DNA of 37,700 nucleotides from an uncultured Bacteroidales bacterium (GCA_946187695.1 CAMHSB010000019.1:1-37700); one strand, 5' to 3'; shown: positions 1-8,785, counted from the stretch's first letter. Program-made: numbers and translations. The notes: generated from the letters alone by a model not told the origin.

Positions 1-79
1 TAACCTCTCCGGAAACAAGACCTTTGTACTCCTTAATGGTGTGACCCTCAATGGTGGGTGTAGTGGTAACTATCATAAT

Positions 80-298
80 CTACAATATTTGTTGTGCAAT
101 TACTGCGCAGGCTTCAGCATCGGCCAGCGCGTGGTGATGGTTCTGGAGGTCGTAGCCACAATAACCGGCAATATATCCCGGAGCGTTCTCCCGATGAAAC
201 GGGAGAAGCGGCCTCCGCCTAAGAGGGGGCTTTTGAGAGCAGACGCTTGAAGGTTTAAAATTTGCCGTCTCAAAATCTATGGCTACGAAGTTTTGCAT
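80..298 (-). pseudogene. DnaQ-like 3'-5' exonuclease, internally deleted
   Basis: The reading frame starts with FVAIDFETAN, the DEDDh exonuclease motif I with both metal-binding acids, and ends with HHALADAEAC, the motif III His-x4-Asp. A normal Bacteroidetes member of this family is roughly 160-200 residues; here only 72 remain, and the central part with motif II is missing. About 20 residues that resemble no exonuclease fill the gap, and their DNA contains a perfect 8-bp hairpin (186-207). The frame stays open, so a short peptide could be made, but it cannot form the nuclease active site. It starts 27 bp after the stop of the upstream GH13 gene and probably shared its transcript. The family assignment is confident; that the gene is dead is an inference from the missing motif. 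Confidence 0.75.
186..207. repeat. Perfect hairpin at the deletion scar of the exonuclease gene
   Basis: TTCTCCCG and CGGGAGAA form an 8-bp perfect stem around a 6-base loop. A second, imperfect GC-rich inverted repeat follows at about 209-232. Together they occupy the stretch that replaced the exonuclease core, which looks like a small REP- or MITE-like insertion or the residue of one. No copy was seen elsewhere in the window. Confidence 0.5.
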
Positions 299-324
299 CA
301 GGCTTGAAAATCAAACTAATGATT

Positions 325-2037
325 CTATTCGTTGGTCTTTTCTATAAGTGCCACATGTCCGGTGGATTGTTGTAGGAGCACTCGTCCGTTTTGAACAATA
401 CTTGTTTCGCCGCTATACGCATTCCGCACATGCTCGCCGTCGGCGAAAGGAATCGGTATTGCTTTCGCGGTTTGCGGGTTCAAAGCGATAACTATCGTAT
501 CTTCGCCAAAGGATCGTATTACCGTAGTGGAATTCAGCATAGTCTGTTTTCCTACTCCCACTGCCGAATGATCTTTACGAAACGCGCACAACTTCCGATA
601 GTGCGCCAAGAGCGTATCGTTAGGCGATGACCAATCATAGTCGCTACGGAATCCCTGTGCCATATCTACATTCAGAATAGCGTCAGACGTCTTACGCCCC
701 ACCTCGTCACCATAGAAGATCTGCACAGCTCCGGGGGAAAGCAAGAAACAAGTAGCGCACTTGTCCATATGCTCCATGTCTGCTTCACGGAAATAGGCAT
801 TATTTAGATAAGAGAACGGATACCATGTGTACCCTGCAGCCTGCCACACCGACATCGAATCGCTGTATGCCTGCCAAGTCTGCGCGATTGTGGTCAGGTT
901 GCCATCCTTCGGGAAGACCATATTCACCATGCTATTGAACCCATTTTCTTCGTACAACGGCAGACGGGTGATATATGCATCGTCATAGTCGCCTGTGAAC
1001 ATGACCTCGTCTGTCCACTTGGAAGCCGCCTGCTCGGGGTGTTTGGCACGCCAACGGTTTAGCGCCTCGTTGCAGGCATCATGCAGTTGTTTCCAACGCC
1101 AGGGATGCACATAACCTACCACATCGCAACGGAAACCGTCGATACCAAATTCCTCTACCCACGCTGCGATAAACCGTATCACATAATCGTCCGGCGCAAG
1201 CGTGGTGTCCTTGCGCAAAGCTTTCATCGCCGGCCAGGTCCAAGCATCATTGTCATTGCCTTCGCGTGCCCATTTACGATGCAGGAAAGTTGGAAGTTTG
1301 ACCGGTTCTGTCTTTTCGGTCAAGTAGTCCGGTAAGCCGTAGAGCGTCATCTGATACGGGTCATCCGTCTCCGCCGGTCGGCGCAACCATTCGGTAGTGT
1401 ACCAATCGGGCTGATCGTACATGGTTGTCAACCACGCATCGTAGTTGATATCACGACGGTGTTTCACTGCCTCAGTTTCCGCCGCAATACCTGGCACCGT
1501 GGCAAAACCCTGCTGGATGGCATCTAAGTATGTCGGATAACCGATATCGTTGATGTTGGCTCCTTGCATCACACGGATACCTTGTGCATGCAGTTCGTCT
1601 ATCAGCGCGCGATACTCCGCAATCGTACCGTAATTCTTATCCATCTCCGTATAGTCCAGCGGATAGTAACCATGGTAACCATAGTGTGGGAAGTCATTGA
1701 CGACCCAACCGCTACCGGGAACCCAACCATGCACTTGCTCGTACGGATCGGTCAACCAAACGACATCCACGCCCAAGTCGGTAAAATATCCCTCTTTGGC
1801 TTTTTGCAAGAGTCCTGCGTAATCGCCGCCATGAAAGGTAGAAGCATTCATGCGCTCACTACCATAGTCGGTGCAGCGACCATACTGTTGGTCATTGGTG
1901 CTATCGCCGTTGCAAAAGCGGTCTACCAGCACAAAATAGACGGTAGCTTTGTTCCAAGCAAAACCATCTGCTTTTTTCGTCTGTCTGCACGCTGCAAACA
2001 TTGTCGCAGCGATTGCAAGGATGATTAGTTTTCTCAT
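325..2037 (-). CDS. GH13-fold lipoprotein with degenerate catalytic motifs (copy 1)
   Basis: 570 residues. A signal peptide ends in the lipobox MFAAC (Cys17), so the product is probably anchored in the cell envelope. The whole chain follows the Bacteroidetes alpha-amylase family GH13: VYFVLVDRFCNGD near the start, GYHGYYPLDY, IDGFRCD (about 298-305), and LLSPGAVQIFYGDE late in the barrel. The putative nucleophile Asp305 is kept. Region I, normally DVVxNH, reads GANIND (159-164); the acid/base GE(V) of region III reads GDY (Asp350); region IV, normally xHD, reads LNNAY (about 411-415). Starch hydrolysis is therefore doubtful, and a binding or altered-substrate role is more likely. A second copy, about 90% identical by eye, lies at 28603-30312. 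The start is chosen because it gives a clean lipoprotein leader. Confidence 0.85.
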   Translation of the reverse strand: MRKLIILAIAATMFAACRQTKKADGFAWNKATVYFVLVDRFCNGDSTNDQQYGRCTDYGSERMNASTFHGGDYAGLLQKAKEGYFTDLGVDVVWLTDPYEQVHGWVPGSGWVVNDFPHYGYHGYYPLDYTEMDKNYGTIAEYRALIDELHAQGIRVMQGANINDIGYPTYLDAIQQGFATVPGIAAETEAVKHRRDINYDAWLTTMYDQPDWYTTEWLRRPAETDDPYQMTLYGLPDYLTEKTEPVKLPTFLHRKWAREGNDNDAWTWPAMKALRKDTTLAPDDYVIRFIAAWVEEFGIDGFRCDVVGYVHPWRWKQLHDACNEALNRWRAKHPEQAASKWTDEVMFTGDYDDAYITRLPLYEENGFNSMVNMVFPKDGNLTTIAQTWQAYSDSMSVWQAAGYTWYPFSYLNNAYFREADMEHMDKCATCFLLSPGAVQIFYGDEVGRKTSDAILNVDMAQGFRSDYDWSSPNDTLLAHYRKLCAFRKDHSAVGVGKQTMLNSTTVIRSFGEDTIVIALNPQTAKAIPIPFADGEHVRNAYSGETSIVQNGRVLLQQSTGHVALIEKTNE

Positions 2038-2089
2038 ATTATTTCTTCTTATTCTTTATACTTTCAGCAACAGTTTTAACCAATAAGGA

Positions 2090-2368
2090 TCAAAATTCAA
2101 ATCGTTCCAACTTCATTTGTCCGCATGCCTCAATCTCGGCGACATGTTTCTTGAACTCCGGCGTTGCGGAGTGAAGGTCGAGCGAAGCTTGATCCTTCCA
2201 AGTTTCGCAAATCATAAACACGTCAGAGCGGGTCGCGCTCTGGAATACATCATAAGCGATGCACCCGGCATGATTGCGGGATTTCTCAGTCAAAGCTACT
2301 GCAGCACGCAGAGCGTCCTTGTACTGGTCACCATCGGTGGCCTGAAAAAAGCAATTTAAGCGTATCAT
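2090..2368 (-). CDS. ABM-family (antibiotic biosynthesis monooxygenase-like) small protein
   Basis: 92 residues with the ferredoxin-like pattern of the dimeric ABM/YgiN family: IRLNCFFQ as first strand, then a helix with ALTEKSRNHAGCIAYDVFQS, then VFMICETWKDQASLDLHSATPEF, and a final strand. Members act on quinones or other small aromatics, or serve as heme or stress proteins; the substrate cannot be read here. I start at the ATG at 2368. It lies 1 bp after the WYL gene's stop, and earlier in-frame Met codons would overlap that gene with unrelated sequence. It is the last gene of the operon that begins with the restriction-modification enzyme, which is an odd partner for it. Confidence 0.75.
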   Translation of the reverse strand: MIRLNCFFQATDGDQYKDALRAAVALTEKSRNHAGCIAYDVFQSATRSDVFMICETWKDQASLDLHSATPEFKKHVAEIEACGQMKLERFEF

Positions 2369-2369
2369 A

Positions 2370-3269
2370 TTATTTGGTATATTTAGCGTGTAAATTGGCG
2401 ATGATGTCCGCGAACTTGTCGCGGAGAGGTTGCGGCGAAAGCACTTCGGCTTCGTCGCCACGTCCTAAAATCTCCTGCATAAACTCAAAGTTCGGTGCAA
2501 GATGGAACTGGAAATCGGAATACTCTGCTGTGGTATTGATTTCCTTCTGCGACTTGTGGAGCGGAAGCGTGCGCAAGTACGAAACGCCTTTGCGTGCGAC
2601 ACGCACGACTATATCTTGCACCTCGTCGGCTTCGCCCATAGTCAAGCCGATGTAATCGGCAAAGTATTTCTTCACATCGAAGCCATCAGGAATGATATAG
2701 TTGGAATTGGTAGTTGAGACTTGCATGAAGCGGTCAAAAGCGTACGTGCGAATCTCGCCCGGATGATCCGAGCTTTCACCAATTGCATACCAACGCTGTT
2801 TATAGATACGGATGGCGTACGGTGCGAAGATAAACTCACGCGGTTCATGGGAGAAACTGCCATAGCGGATGATAAGACGGTAGCAGAGCTGCATGGCGTC
2901 CACGACCGTTTGCAGGTACTGCACACCTCCGGGGATGGTTTCATACATGATCCGCCCGTGCATGTTGGCATAGTCCTCCAAGGAACTCTCAACTGCAAGG
3001 CTATTGAGAAGCCACTTGCGAAACTCTTCATTCTCTTTGAAGGACTGCTCGATATAGAACTCACCTTTCTCGTTGGTGGCTATGCTCACGTCGAACAAAT
3101 CCTCCAACTCATTCTTCATGTGATAGAAGGTACTGCGAGCAAGAGCCTTCTTGTCGTCGTTCATGGGCGAACTTAACCACCGCCTGCTAATCTCCGCTCT
3201 GGAGATTGGTCCGGACTGAAAGGCTCGCAAGAACCAAAAGTATTTCTTGAGTAATTTACCGCTGGTCAT
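2370..3269 (-). CDS. WYL-domain transcriptional regulator
   Basis: 299 residues. The N-terminal about 100 residues form a winged-helix-like region (ISRAEISRRWLSS ... RSTFYHMKNEL). The WYL domain follows, with FIFAPYAIRIYKQRWYAIGES and RTYAFDRF. The C-terminal WCX-like extension includes ILGRGDEAEVLSP. WYL proteins sense nucleic acids or nucleotides and often regulate bacterial defence loci. This gene starts 3 bp after the CoiA-like gene and in the same operon as the MmeI-like enzyme, so it is the natural candidate regulator of that locus. The family call is firm; the regulatory target is inferred from position only. Confidence 0.85.
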   Translation of the reverse strand: MTSGKLLKKYFWFLRAFQSGPISRAEISRRWLSSPMNDDKKALARSTFYHMKNELEDLFDVSIATNEKGEFYIEQSFKENEEFRKWLLNSLAVESSLEDYANMHGRIMYETIPGGVQYLQTVVDAMQLCYRLIIRYGSFSHEPREFIFAPYAIRIYKQRWYAIGESSDHPGEIRTYAFDRFMQVSTTNSNYIIPDGFDVKKYFADYIGLTMGEADEVQDIVVRVARKGVSYLRTLPLHKSQKEINTTAEYSDFQFHLAPNFEFMQEILGRGDEAEVLSPQPLRDKFADIIANLHAKYTK

Positions 3270-3272
3270 AAA

Positions 3273-4361
3273 TCATTCCGTTAAATTATCGTCTGAAGTC
3301 CATATTGCTATGTCCTTTTTCTTAATTCCATCTAAAAAAGATTTGCTCCTTGCCGTATCGAAAGAGTATAGTTCACAAGGACATCTTCTATATCTTACGG
3401 CATATGGGCACGTAATATGCCTTTGTCCATTGCGGATAGTTTCTCTATAGTGCTGGCAAAAACTCTCTTTTTTGTATCGTATCCCACACTGTGTTTCGCC
3501 ATTATTCAAGATAGAAGCTAATACTCCATCGTATTCATCCGTGCTCAGTTTATCTGTAGATAGTATAATTTCAAATATAGCTTTATGGTCAAACTCAACA
3601 GCCTCTCCACAGCAACTCTCGTCTATAACTGTGACTACAGGAGGCACAAGACCATGCATAAGTTTCAGGTGCTTGAAAGTGTATTGCGGTTCGGTATTGA
3701 CAAAATCTTTGAAGCCATAGAAACGTATAGGAAGTTCGTCGGTATCTTCGGATTCAATGATTTCGCGCCATGCGTCCTTCTCAGTTGTGATTTTAATTTC
3801 GATGATATGGGCGTTGGAGTTTTTCTTCTCTTCGGTGCATTCGTGATTGACCCAGACCTCAAGAACAGTGGGCGGAATATTACATTCGCTGCTTGTCAAC
3901 TTAAGGTCTGCTACATAGCGGCGCTTCCCCTCCGGTGTCTCTTCATAGAAACCTTTTTCCGGAGTACAAGTGTCATAGAACTGCTTCAGGTCTAACTTAT
4001 ACAGCCCATGAAAAGAACACTTTTCCCAATGATGATCTTGGCGTACAGAGCAAGAGTTGAACAACCGGCACTCTTGATAAGCGTAATACTGCACGATGAA
4101 AGTATCATTTTCATCAAAGCGCTTCTTCAGTACCGCTTTGGCATACTCGTGCAAGTAGCGGTTATAGTCGGAGCACTCGCTATCTTTCTCATGTCGGAAA
4201 TGACGCTCTCTTTTCTCCGCAAGTACCGGAAAAAGTTGCCTACCACATCCGGCACATGTATAAGCGGTATCGCGCCTATTTTCTTGCGTAATATCGTCAA
4301 TGAAAATAGGCGTACCTGCGTCTGAAATCGCGTACTTATATCTGTGCTTTAAGGGGTACAA
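3273..4361 (-). CDS. CoiA-like protein (zinc finger plus PD-(D/E)xK-like nuclease)
   Basis: 362 residues. An N-terminal zinc-ribbon-like element CAGCGRQ (Cys36, Cys39) is followed by RERHFRH, the arrangement seen in competence protein CoiA and relatives. A likely nuclease core comes next: RYVADLKL (Asp152) and TVLEVWVNHE (Glu168), matching the D...ExW/ExK pattern of CoiA-type restriction-endonuclease folds. The C-terminus is Cys-rich (ITCPYAVRYRRCPCELYS), which may bind a second metal. The gene lies 5 bp after the MmeI-like enzyme and 3 bp before the WYL gene, so all three are translated from one message. CoiA-like proteins act in DNA uptake or recombination; here a DNA-processing role beside the restriction enzyme is more plausible. 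Function not proven. Confidence 0.65.
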   Translation of the reverse strand: MYPLKHRYKYAISDAGTPIFIDDITQENRRDTAYTCAGCGRQLFPVLAEKRERHFRHEKDSECSDYNRYLHEYAKAVLKKRFDENDTFIVQYYAYQECRLFNSCSVRQDHHWEKCSFHGLYKLDLKQFYDTCTPEKGFYEETPEGKRRYVADLKLTSSECNIPPTVLEVWVNHECTEEKKNSNAHIIEIKITTEKDAWREIIESEDTDELPIRFYGFKDFVNTEPQYTFKHLKLMHGLVPPVVTVIDESCCGEAVEFDHKAIFEIILSTDKLSTDEYDGVLASILNNGETQCGIRYKKESFCQHYRETIRNGQRHITCPYAVRYRRCPCELYSFDTARSKSFLDGIKKKDIAIWTSDDNLTE

Positions 4362-4366
4362 AATAG

Positions 4367-7135
4367 TTATTTAGTTAATGTCTGATACATTTTAAACAAC
4401 TCCGCTACACATTCGGATTCGGTCATCTTGGTAGAAAAACCATAGGCCGCCATAACAGCGCGGTCGTTCTCTTGGTGGGCTTTGCGCAGCTCCGGCGGCA
4501 TCGTTACCTCATCGTAGAGATCCGCCAAAGAGCAATCCGGATATTTGGCGCGGGCATCCAAAATGGCTTGTGCGGTAGCCTCAATGCGGGCTTTCTGTTC
4601 GTCCGTCGGTGTCGGCCATGGGAAGTTGTTATAGACGAGATTCGCTGAATAGCTATAATCGCTTTTCAATCGTCCGCAAGTTGCTCTCATCCAAGCCATG
4701 TGGATATTAGATGTCAGCACACCAAAGTCATAGTTTGTAGCAAATGGAACGAGGAACAGTTTGCATCCTGCGATTACATCCGCACTTAATAATTCCATCG
4801 GGATATACCTACGACTTTCACTACTTACTTTTGGCAAAGCAATACAATCCGTATGGAAATCTACATTATAATAGCATAAACGTACGGGTAAAGTGGGCGT
4901 TGCAGCATAGCGTTGTGTGTCAGGACTCGGACAAGCCAAGCGGAAATCTTGAACTTTCTGTACACGTTCGTATACTTTTGGGCAGCGTTTTAAGTCGGCA
5001 GGGTTAGCATCTTTCAACCATAAACAATATCGAGGTTTACGGCTGATAAAATCTTTTCCCATCATGTATGGACGAATGAATTGCGCCGCTTGTGGTTCTA
5101 CTGCGAGCAGTTCATCCTTTTCCTCTTCGGTCATCACAAAATTGCCGTCATCTTTAAAGTCGCACCCAAGATACATGGTGGGCACCTTCATTAACGGTTG
5201 TTTCCTTCCCTCGATATAAATAGAATCTGCATCTACCAAGTAGCCGTTTATATGTTTGCATTGTTTATACGTGCCATCTGCATTATACAAACGTGGTGCT
5301 TTCTTATTCGGTGCAATAGAGAATCCCACTATGACGCAATGCACATGTGCTTTTAGATTACTCTCGCTATCCCATCTAAAAGTAGGATAAGCAAAGTCAA
5401 TATGTGCACCGCTTTCGCCTATCGGTCTCCAAATAACCGGCACTTGCTCGCCTTGACATATAGAATTAGTACTAACAAACGCAGCACGGATATTTGTTCC
5501 TTGCATCATGTCAAGAGACTTACGATACCAACAAGCCACATAGTCTAATACTCCATAGTTTTTCCATCCTTTCAATACAAAATCCGCATCAGCTTTTTGG
5601 TCTTTCCCCATCCATTTTGTTCCTATAAATGGAGGATTACCCATGATGTAGTTGAGTTTATCAGGGGCGATTACTTCTGACCAATCGACGCGGAGCGCAT
5701 TGCCTTCGTGGATATAAGCATTCGTTTTGAGCGGGAGGAAATCGATGGCTCGTCCTGCAATAGCAGAGGTCTCTTTGAGGGTCTGGCTTTCGGCTATCCA
5801 CAAAGCCGTCTTGGCGACCGTACAAGCGAAGTCGTTAATCTCAATACCGTAGAACTGGGCGATATTGACCTTGATGAGGATATCGAACGTGAGGATGTTT
5901 TCCCCGCCGTACATGGCTTGAATGACTTTGTTTTCGAGACGACGGAGCGAGAGGAATGTTTCTGTGAGGAAGTTACCGCTACCGCAAGCCGGATCAAAGA
6001 ATGTCAGACTTGCTAACTTATCTTGGAAGGTCTGCAAGGCTTGCTTGCGAGGACCAGCTTGTTTGATCTCTTGAATCTGTGCGAACTCCGTTTTGAGGTC
6101 ATTGAGGAAAAGCGGATCAATGACCTTGTGGATATTTTCGATAGAGGTATAGTGCATGCCGCCGGAACGACGTGTCTCCGGGTTCAAGGTCGATTCGAAG
6201 ACCGCACCGAAGATAGTAGGAGAGATTTCACTCCAATCGAAGTCGTCGGAAGCTTTGGCAAGGATGAGTTCTTTGAGTTCGTCCGTGAAGCGCGGCACGA
6301 TGATTTTCTCCTCGCTAAACAGACCGCCGTTCACGTAGGGGAAAGCGGCAATGTCCGGCTCCAGATATGGGTCGCGTTCTGCAATTGGTGTGTCGAGCAG
6401 CACGAACAAGTCCATGAGTGCGCGACGGAAATCGGTTGCGCCGTACTTGACCAGATAGTCGTGGAAAGCGGTGCGGCTGTTAAACAGACCTGCATCTTCG
6501 GCATAGAGACAGAACACGAGACGCACGCAGAGGATATTAAGGCTGCGGAGCGTTTCGGGACTATCTTTGTCGATGTATTGTTCGAGCAGTTTATCATAGA
6601 TAAGACCGACCAATTCACCTGCCTTGACGGATACCTCCATCTCGCGTTTGAGATGTTCGTTGCCTTCGTCCACAAGGAACTGGAGACGATAGTACTCCTT
6701 TTCGAGGTTTTCGAGAAGGATCTTCTGCGGTTCGCCGTTCGGCTGCTCCATATCATAGACCCAGAACTCGCGGAAGTTACAGGTTACAATCCAACGCGGA
6801 CGCTGGCTGTACGGCAATTCGGCGGCATAGCGTTTGGCTTGCTGAAACGGATTGAGCACAGATCCGTCGGATTGTTTTATTCCTTCAGCGAGATTCTTGC
6901 CCAACGATTTCTGTTCAATCATAACCTTGGTAGAAGGAATGAAACCGTCGATGAAAGAAGTATGGTCTAATTTGACTTGCTGCTCGAAAAGCAAGAATGA
7001 ATCGACATGTTCAATGCCGAATACCTCTGTAAGCAAAGTAGTCCAAAACTTTTGACTCTCACCTTTCTCATATCCTTTACCTTTCCATCGATCGGCAAAT
7101 TCTTTTGCTGCTTTTTGCTGTTGTACAGGAACCAT
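4367..7135 (-). CDS. MmeI-like single-chain restriction-modification enzyme (type IIG/IIL)
   Basis: 922 residues, the normal length for MmeI-type enzymes. The N-terminal nuclease shows FIDGFIPSTKVMIEQKS, giving a D-x10-ExK site (Asp63, Glu74, Lys76). A helical spacer follows. The N6-adenine methyltransferase has motif I DPACGSGNF (381-389) and motif IV NPPF (500-503). The C-terminal 300 residues should carry the target recognition domain and end in the conserved WP block (NLVYNNFPWPTP). Such enzymes cut at a fixed distance from their site and protect self-DNA by methylating one strand. It opens an operon with the CoiA-like, WYL and ABM genes, and its start is about 100 bp from tRNA-Ala. All catalytic motifs are intact, so it should be active. 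Confidence 0.88.
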   Translation of the reverse strand: MVPVQQQKAAKEFADRWKGKGYEKGESQKFWTTLLTEVFGIEHVDSFLLFEQQVKLDHTSFIDGFIPSTKVMIEQKSLGKNLAEGIKQSDGSVLNPFQQAKRYAAELPYSQRPRWIVTCNFREFWVYDMEQPNGEPQKILLENLEKEYYRLQFLVDEGNEHLKREMEVSVKAGELVGLIYDKLLEQYIDKDSPETLRSLNILCVRLVFCLYAEDAGLFNSRTAFHDYLVKYGATDFRRALMDLFVLLDTPIAERDPYLEPDIAAFPYVNGGLFSEEKIIVPRFTDELKELILAKASDDFDWSEISPTIFGAVFESTLNPETRRSGGMHYTSIENIHKVIDPLFLNDLKTEFAQIQEIKQAGPRKQALQTFQDKLASLTFFDPACGSGNFLTETFLSLRRLENKVIQAMYGGENILTFDILIKVNIAQFYGIEINDFACTVAKTALWIAESQTLKETSAIAGRAIDFLPLKTNAYIHEGNALRVDWSEVIAPDKLNYIMGNPPFIGTKWMGKDQKADADFVLKGWKNYGVLDYVACWYRKSLDMMQGTNIRAAFVSTNSICQGEQVPVIWRPIGESGAHIDFAYPTFRWDSESNLKAHVHCVIVGFSIAPNKKAPRLYNADGTYKQCKHINGYLVDADSIYIEGRKQPLMKVPTMYLGCDFKDDGNFVMTEEEKDELLAVEPQAAQFIRPYMMGKDFISRKPRYCLWLKDANPADLKRCPKVYERVQKVQDFRLACPSPDTQRYAATPTLPVRLCYYNVDFHTDCIALPKVSSESRRYIPMELLSADVIAGCKLFLVPFATNYDFGVLTSNIHMAWMRATCGRLKSDYSYSANLVYNNFPWPTPTDEQKARIEATAQAILDARAKYPDCSLADLYDEVTMPPELRKAHQENDRAVMAAYGFSTKMTESECVAELFKMYQTLTK

Positions 7136-7156
7136 AGTATCAATTTAATATCATTT

Positions 7157-7177
7157 GTGGAGTATAGCGGACTCGAA
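7157..7177 (-). repeat. Degenerate copy of the tRNA-Ala 3' end
   Basis: The 21 bases match 7237-7257, the 3' end of tRNA-Ala, at 17 positions, exactly 80 bp away. It could be an eroded second tRNA or an attachment-site scar from an element that once entered at the tRNA 3' end. The similarity is short, so chance cannot be excluded. Confidence 0.4.
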
Positions 7178-7178
7178 A

Positions 7179-7216
7179 ATTGCGCTTGCCGCAATAATCG
7201 TGCCCCCTCGTGGGGC
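7179..7216 (-). terminator. Double hairpin downstream of tRNA-Ala
   Basis: On the minus strand, downstream of the tRNA, come a GCCCC/GGGGC hairpin (7202-7216) and then an ATTGCG/CGCAAT hairpin with a 5-base loop (7179-7195) followed by TTTT. The second is a short intrinsic terminator. It would separate the tRNA transcript from the restriction-modification operon. Confidence 0.55.
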
Positions 7217-7237
7217 TAAGAACCGCAGTCTCCTATG

Positions 7238-7311
7238 TGGAGCATGGGAGACTCGAACTCCCCACCTCGACACTGCCAGTGTCGCGCTCTAGCCAGATGA
7301 GCTAATACCCC
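7238..7311 (-). tRNA. tRNA-Ala(GGC)
   Basis: A complete cloverleaf on the minus strand. The acceptor stem GGGGTAT/ATGCTCC contains the G3-U70 wobble that identifies alanine tRNAs. The D-arm is GCTC/GAGC. The anticodon stem is CGACA/TGTCG with loop CTGGCAG, giving anticodon GGC. The T-arm is GGGAG/CTCCC with loop TTCGAGT, and the discriminator is A. CCA is not encoded. Confidence 0.95.
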
Positions 7312-7334
7312 ATCAGTCCCGAAGGACTATTGCC

Positions 7335-7400
7335 TATATGAACCTTTCGGCTGTTCTTTATGTGAACATTTTCGCTCCTATGTGAACTTTCTATGTGAAC
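7335..7400. repeat. Four short direct repeats, TATGTGAAC type
   Basis: TATATGAAC, TTATGTGAAC, CTATGTGAAC and CTATGTGAAC start at 7335, 7358, 7378 and 7391. They lie between tRNA-Ala and the stop of the AlbA_2 gene. Spacings of 23, 20 and 13 bp do not fit a simple microsatellite. They may be binding sites upstream of the tRNA. Confidence 0.5.
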
Positions 7401-7411
7401 CTATTTGGGGA

Positions 7412-8785
7412 CTATTCAATTATTACCCAATGCCCGGCACTGGTGTTGCCCTCGCGAATTAAAACACCCTTCTTTTGCAAGTCAGCAAGATCGCGCCATA
7501 TTGTGCGAGGAACTACTGACAAAACTTCTGACATTTGGTCTCCAGTAATAAATGTATTTTTCTTGATTAGTCCAAGTATATCCTGTTGTCTTTTAGTTAG
7601 TTGCACTTCTGACAAACTTCTGACAGAACTTCTGACATCACTACCCACAGAACTACTGACACGGGTCATCTTGATAAATTTGGTTCGCTCGATTGTCACT
7701 TGAACTCCACCACAGAAATTCACCACTTTGGGCATCGGAATACCTGCCTCCTCAAAGCCGCTGCGTATCTTTTGGTAACCTCGACCCCACGTATCAATGA
7801 AACCGGCTTTGAAGAAGACATTCGCAATCTTTGGGTTGCGTGGTCTGGATGCATGCCGCGCGAACAGAGTTTCTTGGTTGTATCCGTCCGGCAACTCTCC
7901 ATCGTTCCAAATTTCAATACTGTCATCATAGATATGCATCTGGATGTCCGGACCTGTATAATCCTTATGCGCGATAGCATTATAAAGAATCTCTCGTAAT
8001 GCCTCCTTGGGCATTTCAAGTTTTTCGTATCGCTGTAGTCCTTCAAAACGAACCGGCGAAATCAGGTACTTGGCTTTAAGTGCATCCATTATGCGGTCGG
8101 CCATTTGGATGAGATTCCCTTCGATGACATCTTGGAACATCAGGTCGGCTTCGTCGATACCGAAACGACCTATTTTGAACACAGCACTCGGATAATAGTG
8201 TTGAGGTTTTTTTCCAAATAGCAGGACGGCTGCATTAGTCAACCCACCATTCTCGTCCACCAAACCAAGGCTCGTTAGTACTTCTTCTGTCGATGCTTTG
8301 CGGAGATCATCCGGAACACGCTCGGCTTCAATTCCTTTATCGATAAAATAATCAATAGCCTCGCGGTCAATATCCTTGAGCGAAGCACGATCATTAATCA
8401 CCTCGTCCCACGAGCGCCCCATTTTCTTAAGGATAAAATTTTGCAACGCGACTCCATTCAACTCCTGCAAGGTACTACCGGAACGTACGTAGTATTTGCC
8501 TTTGTAGCTAATGGGTACGTTGCTGGGAGAAACGGCTATCTCAATATAGTCCTTGCCTTCTTTGCTTAGGACATTCACGTCAGCCACGATACCAAGGAAA
8601 GAAACTACTTTGTTCGGTATATCTTCAGACAGTTTGTGAGCGTTTTCTATATCGCATACCTCGCCTTTGTCGTTCACACCGATATAGAGTTTGCCGCCTT
8701 GTGCATTGGCAAAGCCGCATAGCCATTTGACATACTCATCACGCCAGGACTCTTTGTACTCTACGTTTTGATTCTCGTTATTCAT
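7412..8785 (-). CDS. AlbA_2/Schlafen-type ATP-binding regulator with C-terminal winged helix
   Basis: 457 residues from the ATG at 8785. The N-terminal AlbA_2 domain has VEYKESW, WLCGFANAQGGKLYIGVNDKG and PISYKGKYYVRSGSTLQEL. The middle carries a GHKL-like ATP-binding segment (LREILYNAIAHKDYTGPDIQMHIYDDSIEIWNDG). The C-terminal 60 residues form a winged helix (LTKRQQDILGLIKKNTFITGDQMSEVL). Members are annotated as ATP-dependent helicases or regulators, and many lie in mobile or defence regions. I reject starts upstream of 8785 because the translation there is just the leader's inverted repeat. A -7 element TAATTTTG (9034-9041, minus) gives a leader of about 240 nt. Its promoter region resembles that of the phage repressor region. 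Confidence 0.8.
   Translation of the reverse strand: MNNENQNVEYKESWRDEYVKWLCGFANAQGGKLYIGVNDKGEVCDIENAHKLSEDIPNKVVSFLGIVADVNVLSKEGKDYIEIAVSPSNVPISYKGKYYVRSGSTLQELNGVALQNFILKKMGRSWDEVINDRASLKDIDREAIDYFIDKGIEAERVPDDLRKASTEEVLTSLGLVDENGGLTNAAVLLFGKKPQHYYPSAVFKIGRFGIDEADLMFQDVIEGNLIQMADRIMDALKAKYLISPVRFEGLQRYEKLEMPKEALREILYNAIAHKDYTGPDIQMHIYDDSIEIWNDGELPDGYNQETLFARHASRPRNPKIANVFFKAGFIDTWGRGYQKIRSGFEEAGIPMPKVVNFCGGVQVTIERTKFIKMTRVSSSVGSDVRSSVRSLSEVQLTKRQQDILGLIKKNTFITGDQMSEVLSVVPRTIWRDLADLQKKGVLIREGNTSAGHWVIIE

Noticed and set aside
6023..6970. A 315-codon plus-strand frame inside the restriction-modification gene
   Set aside because: It is antisense to a gene with intact catalytic motifs and resembles no protein family; a codon-usage shadow.
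7412..7690. Repeated ACTTCTGAC units as a DNA repeat element
   Set aside because: They lie in the coding frame of the AlbA_2 protein and encode a Ser/Val-rich linker, so they need no separate explanation.
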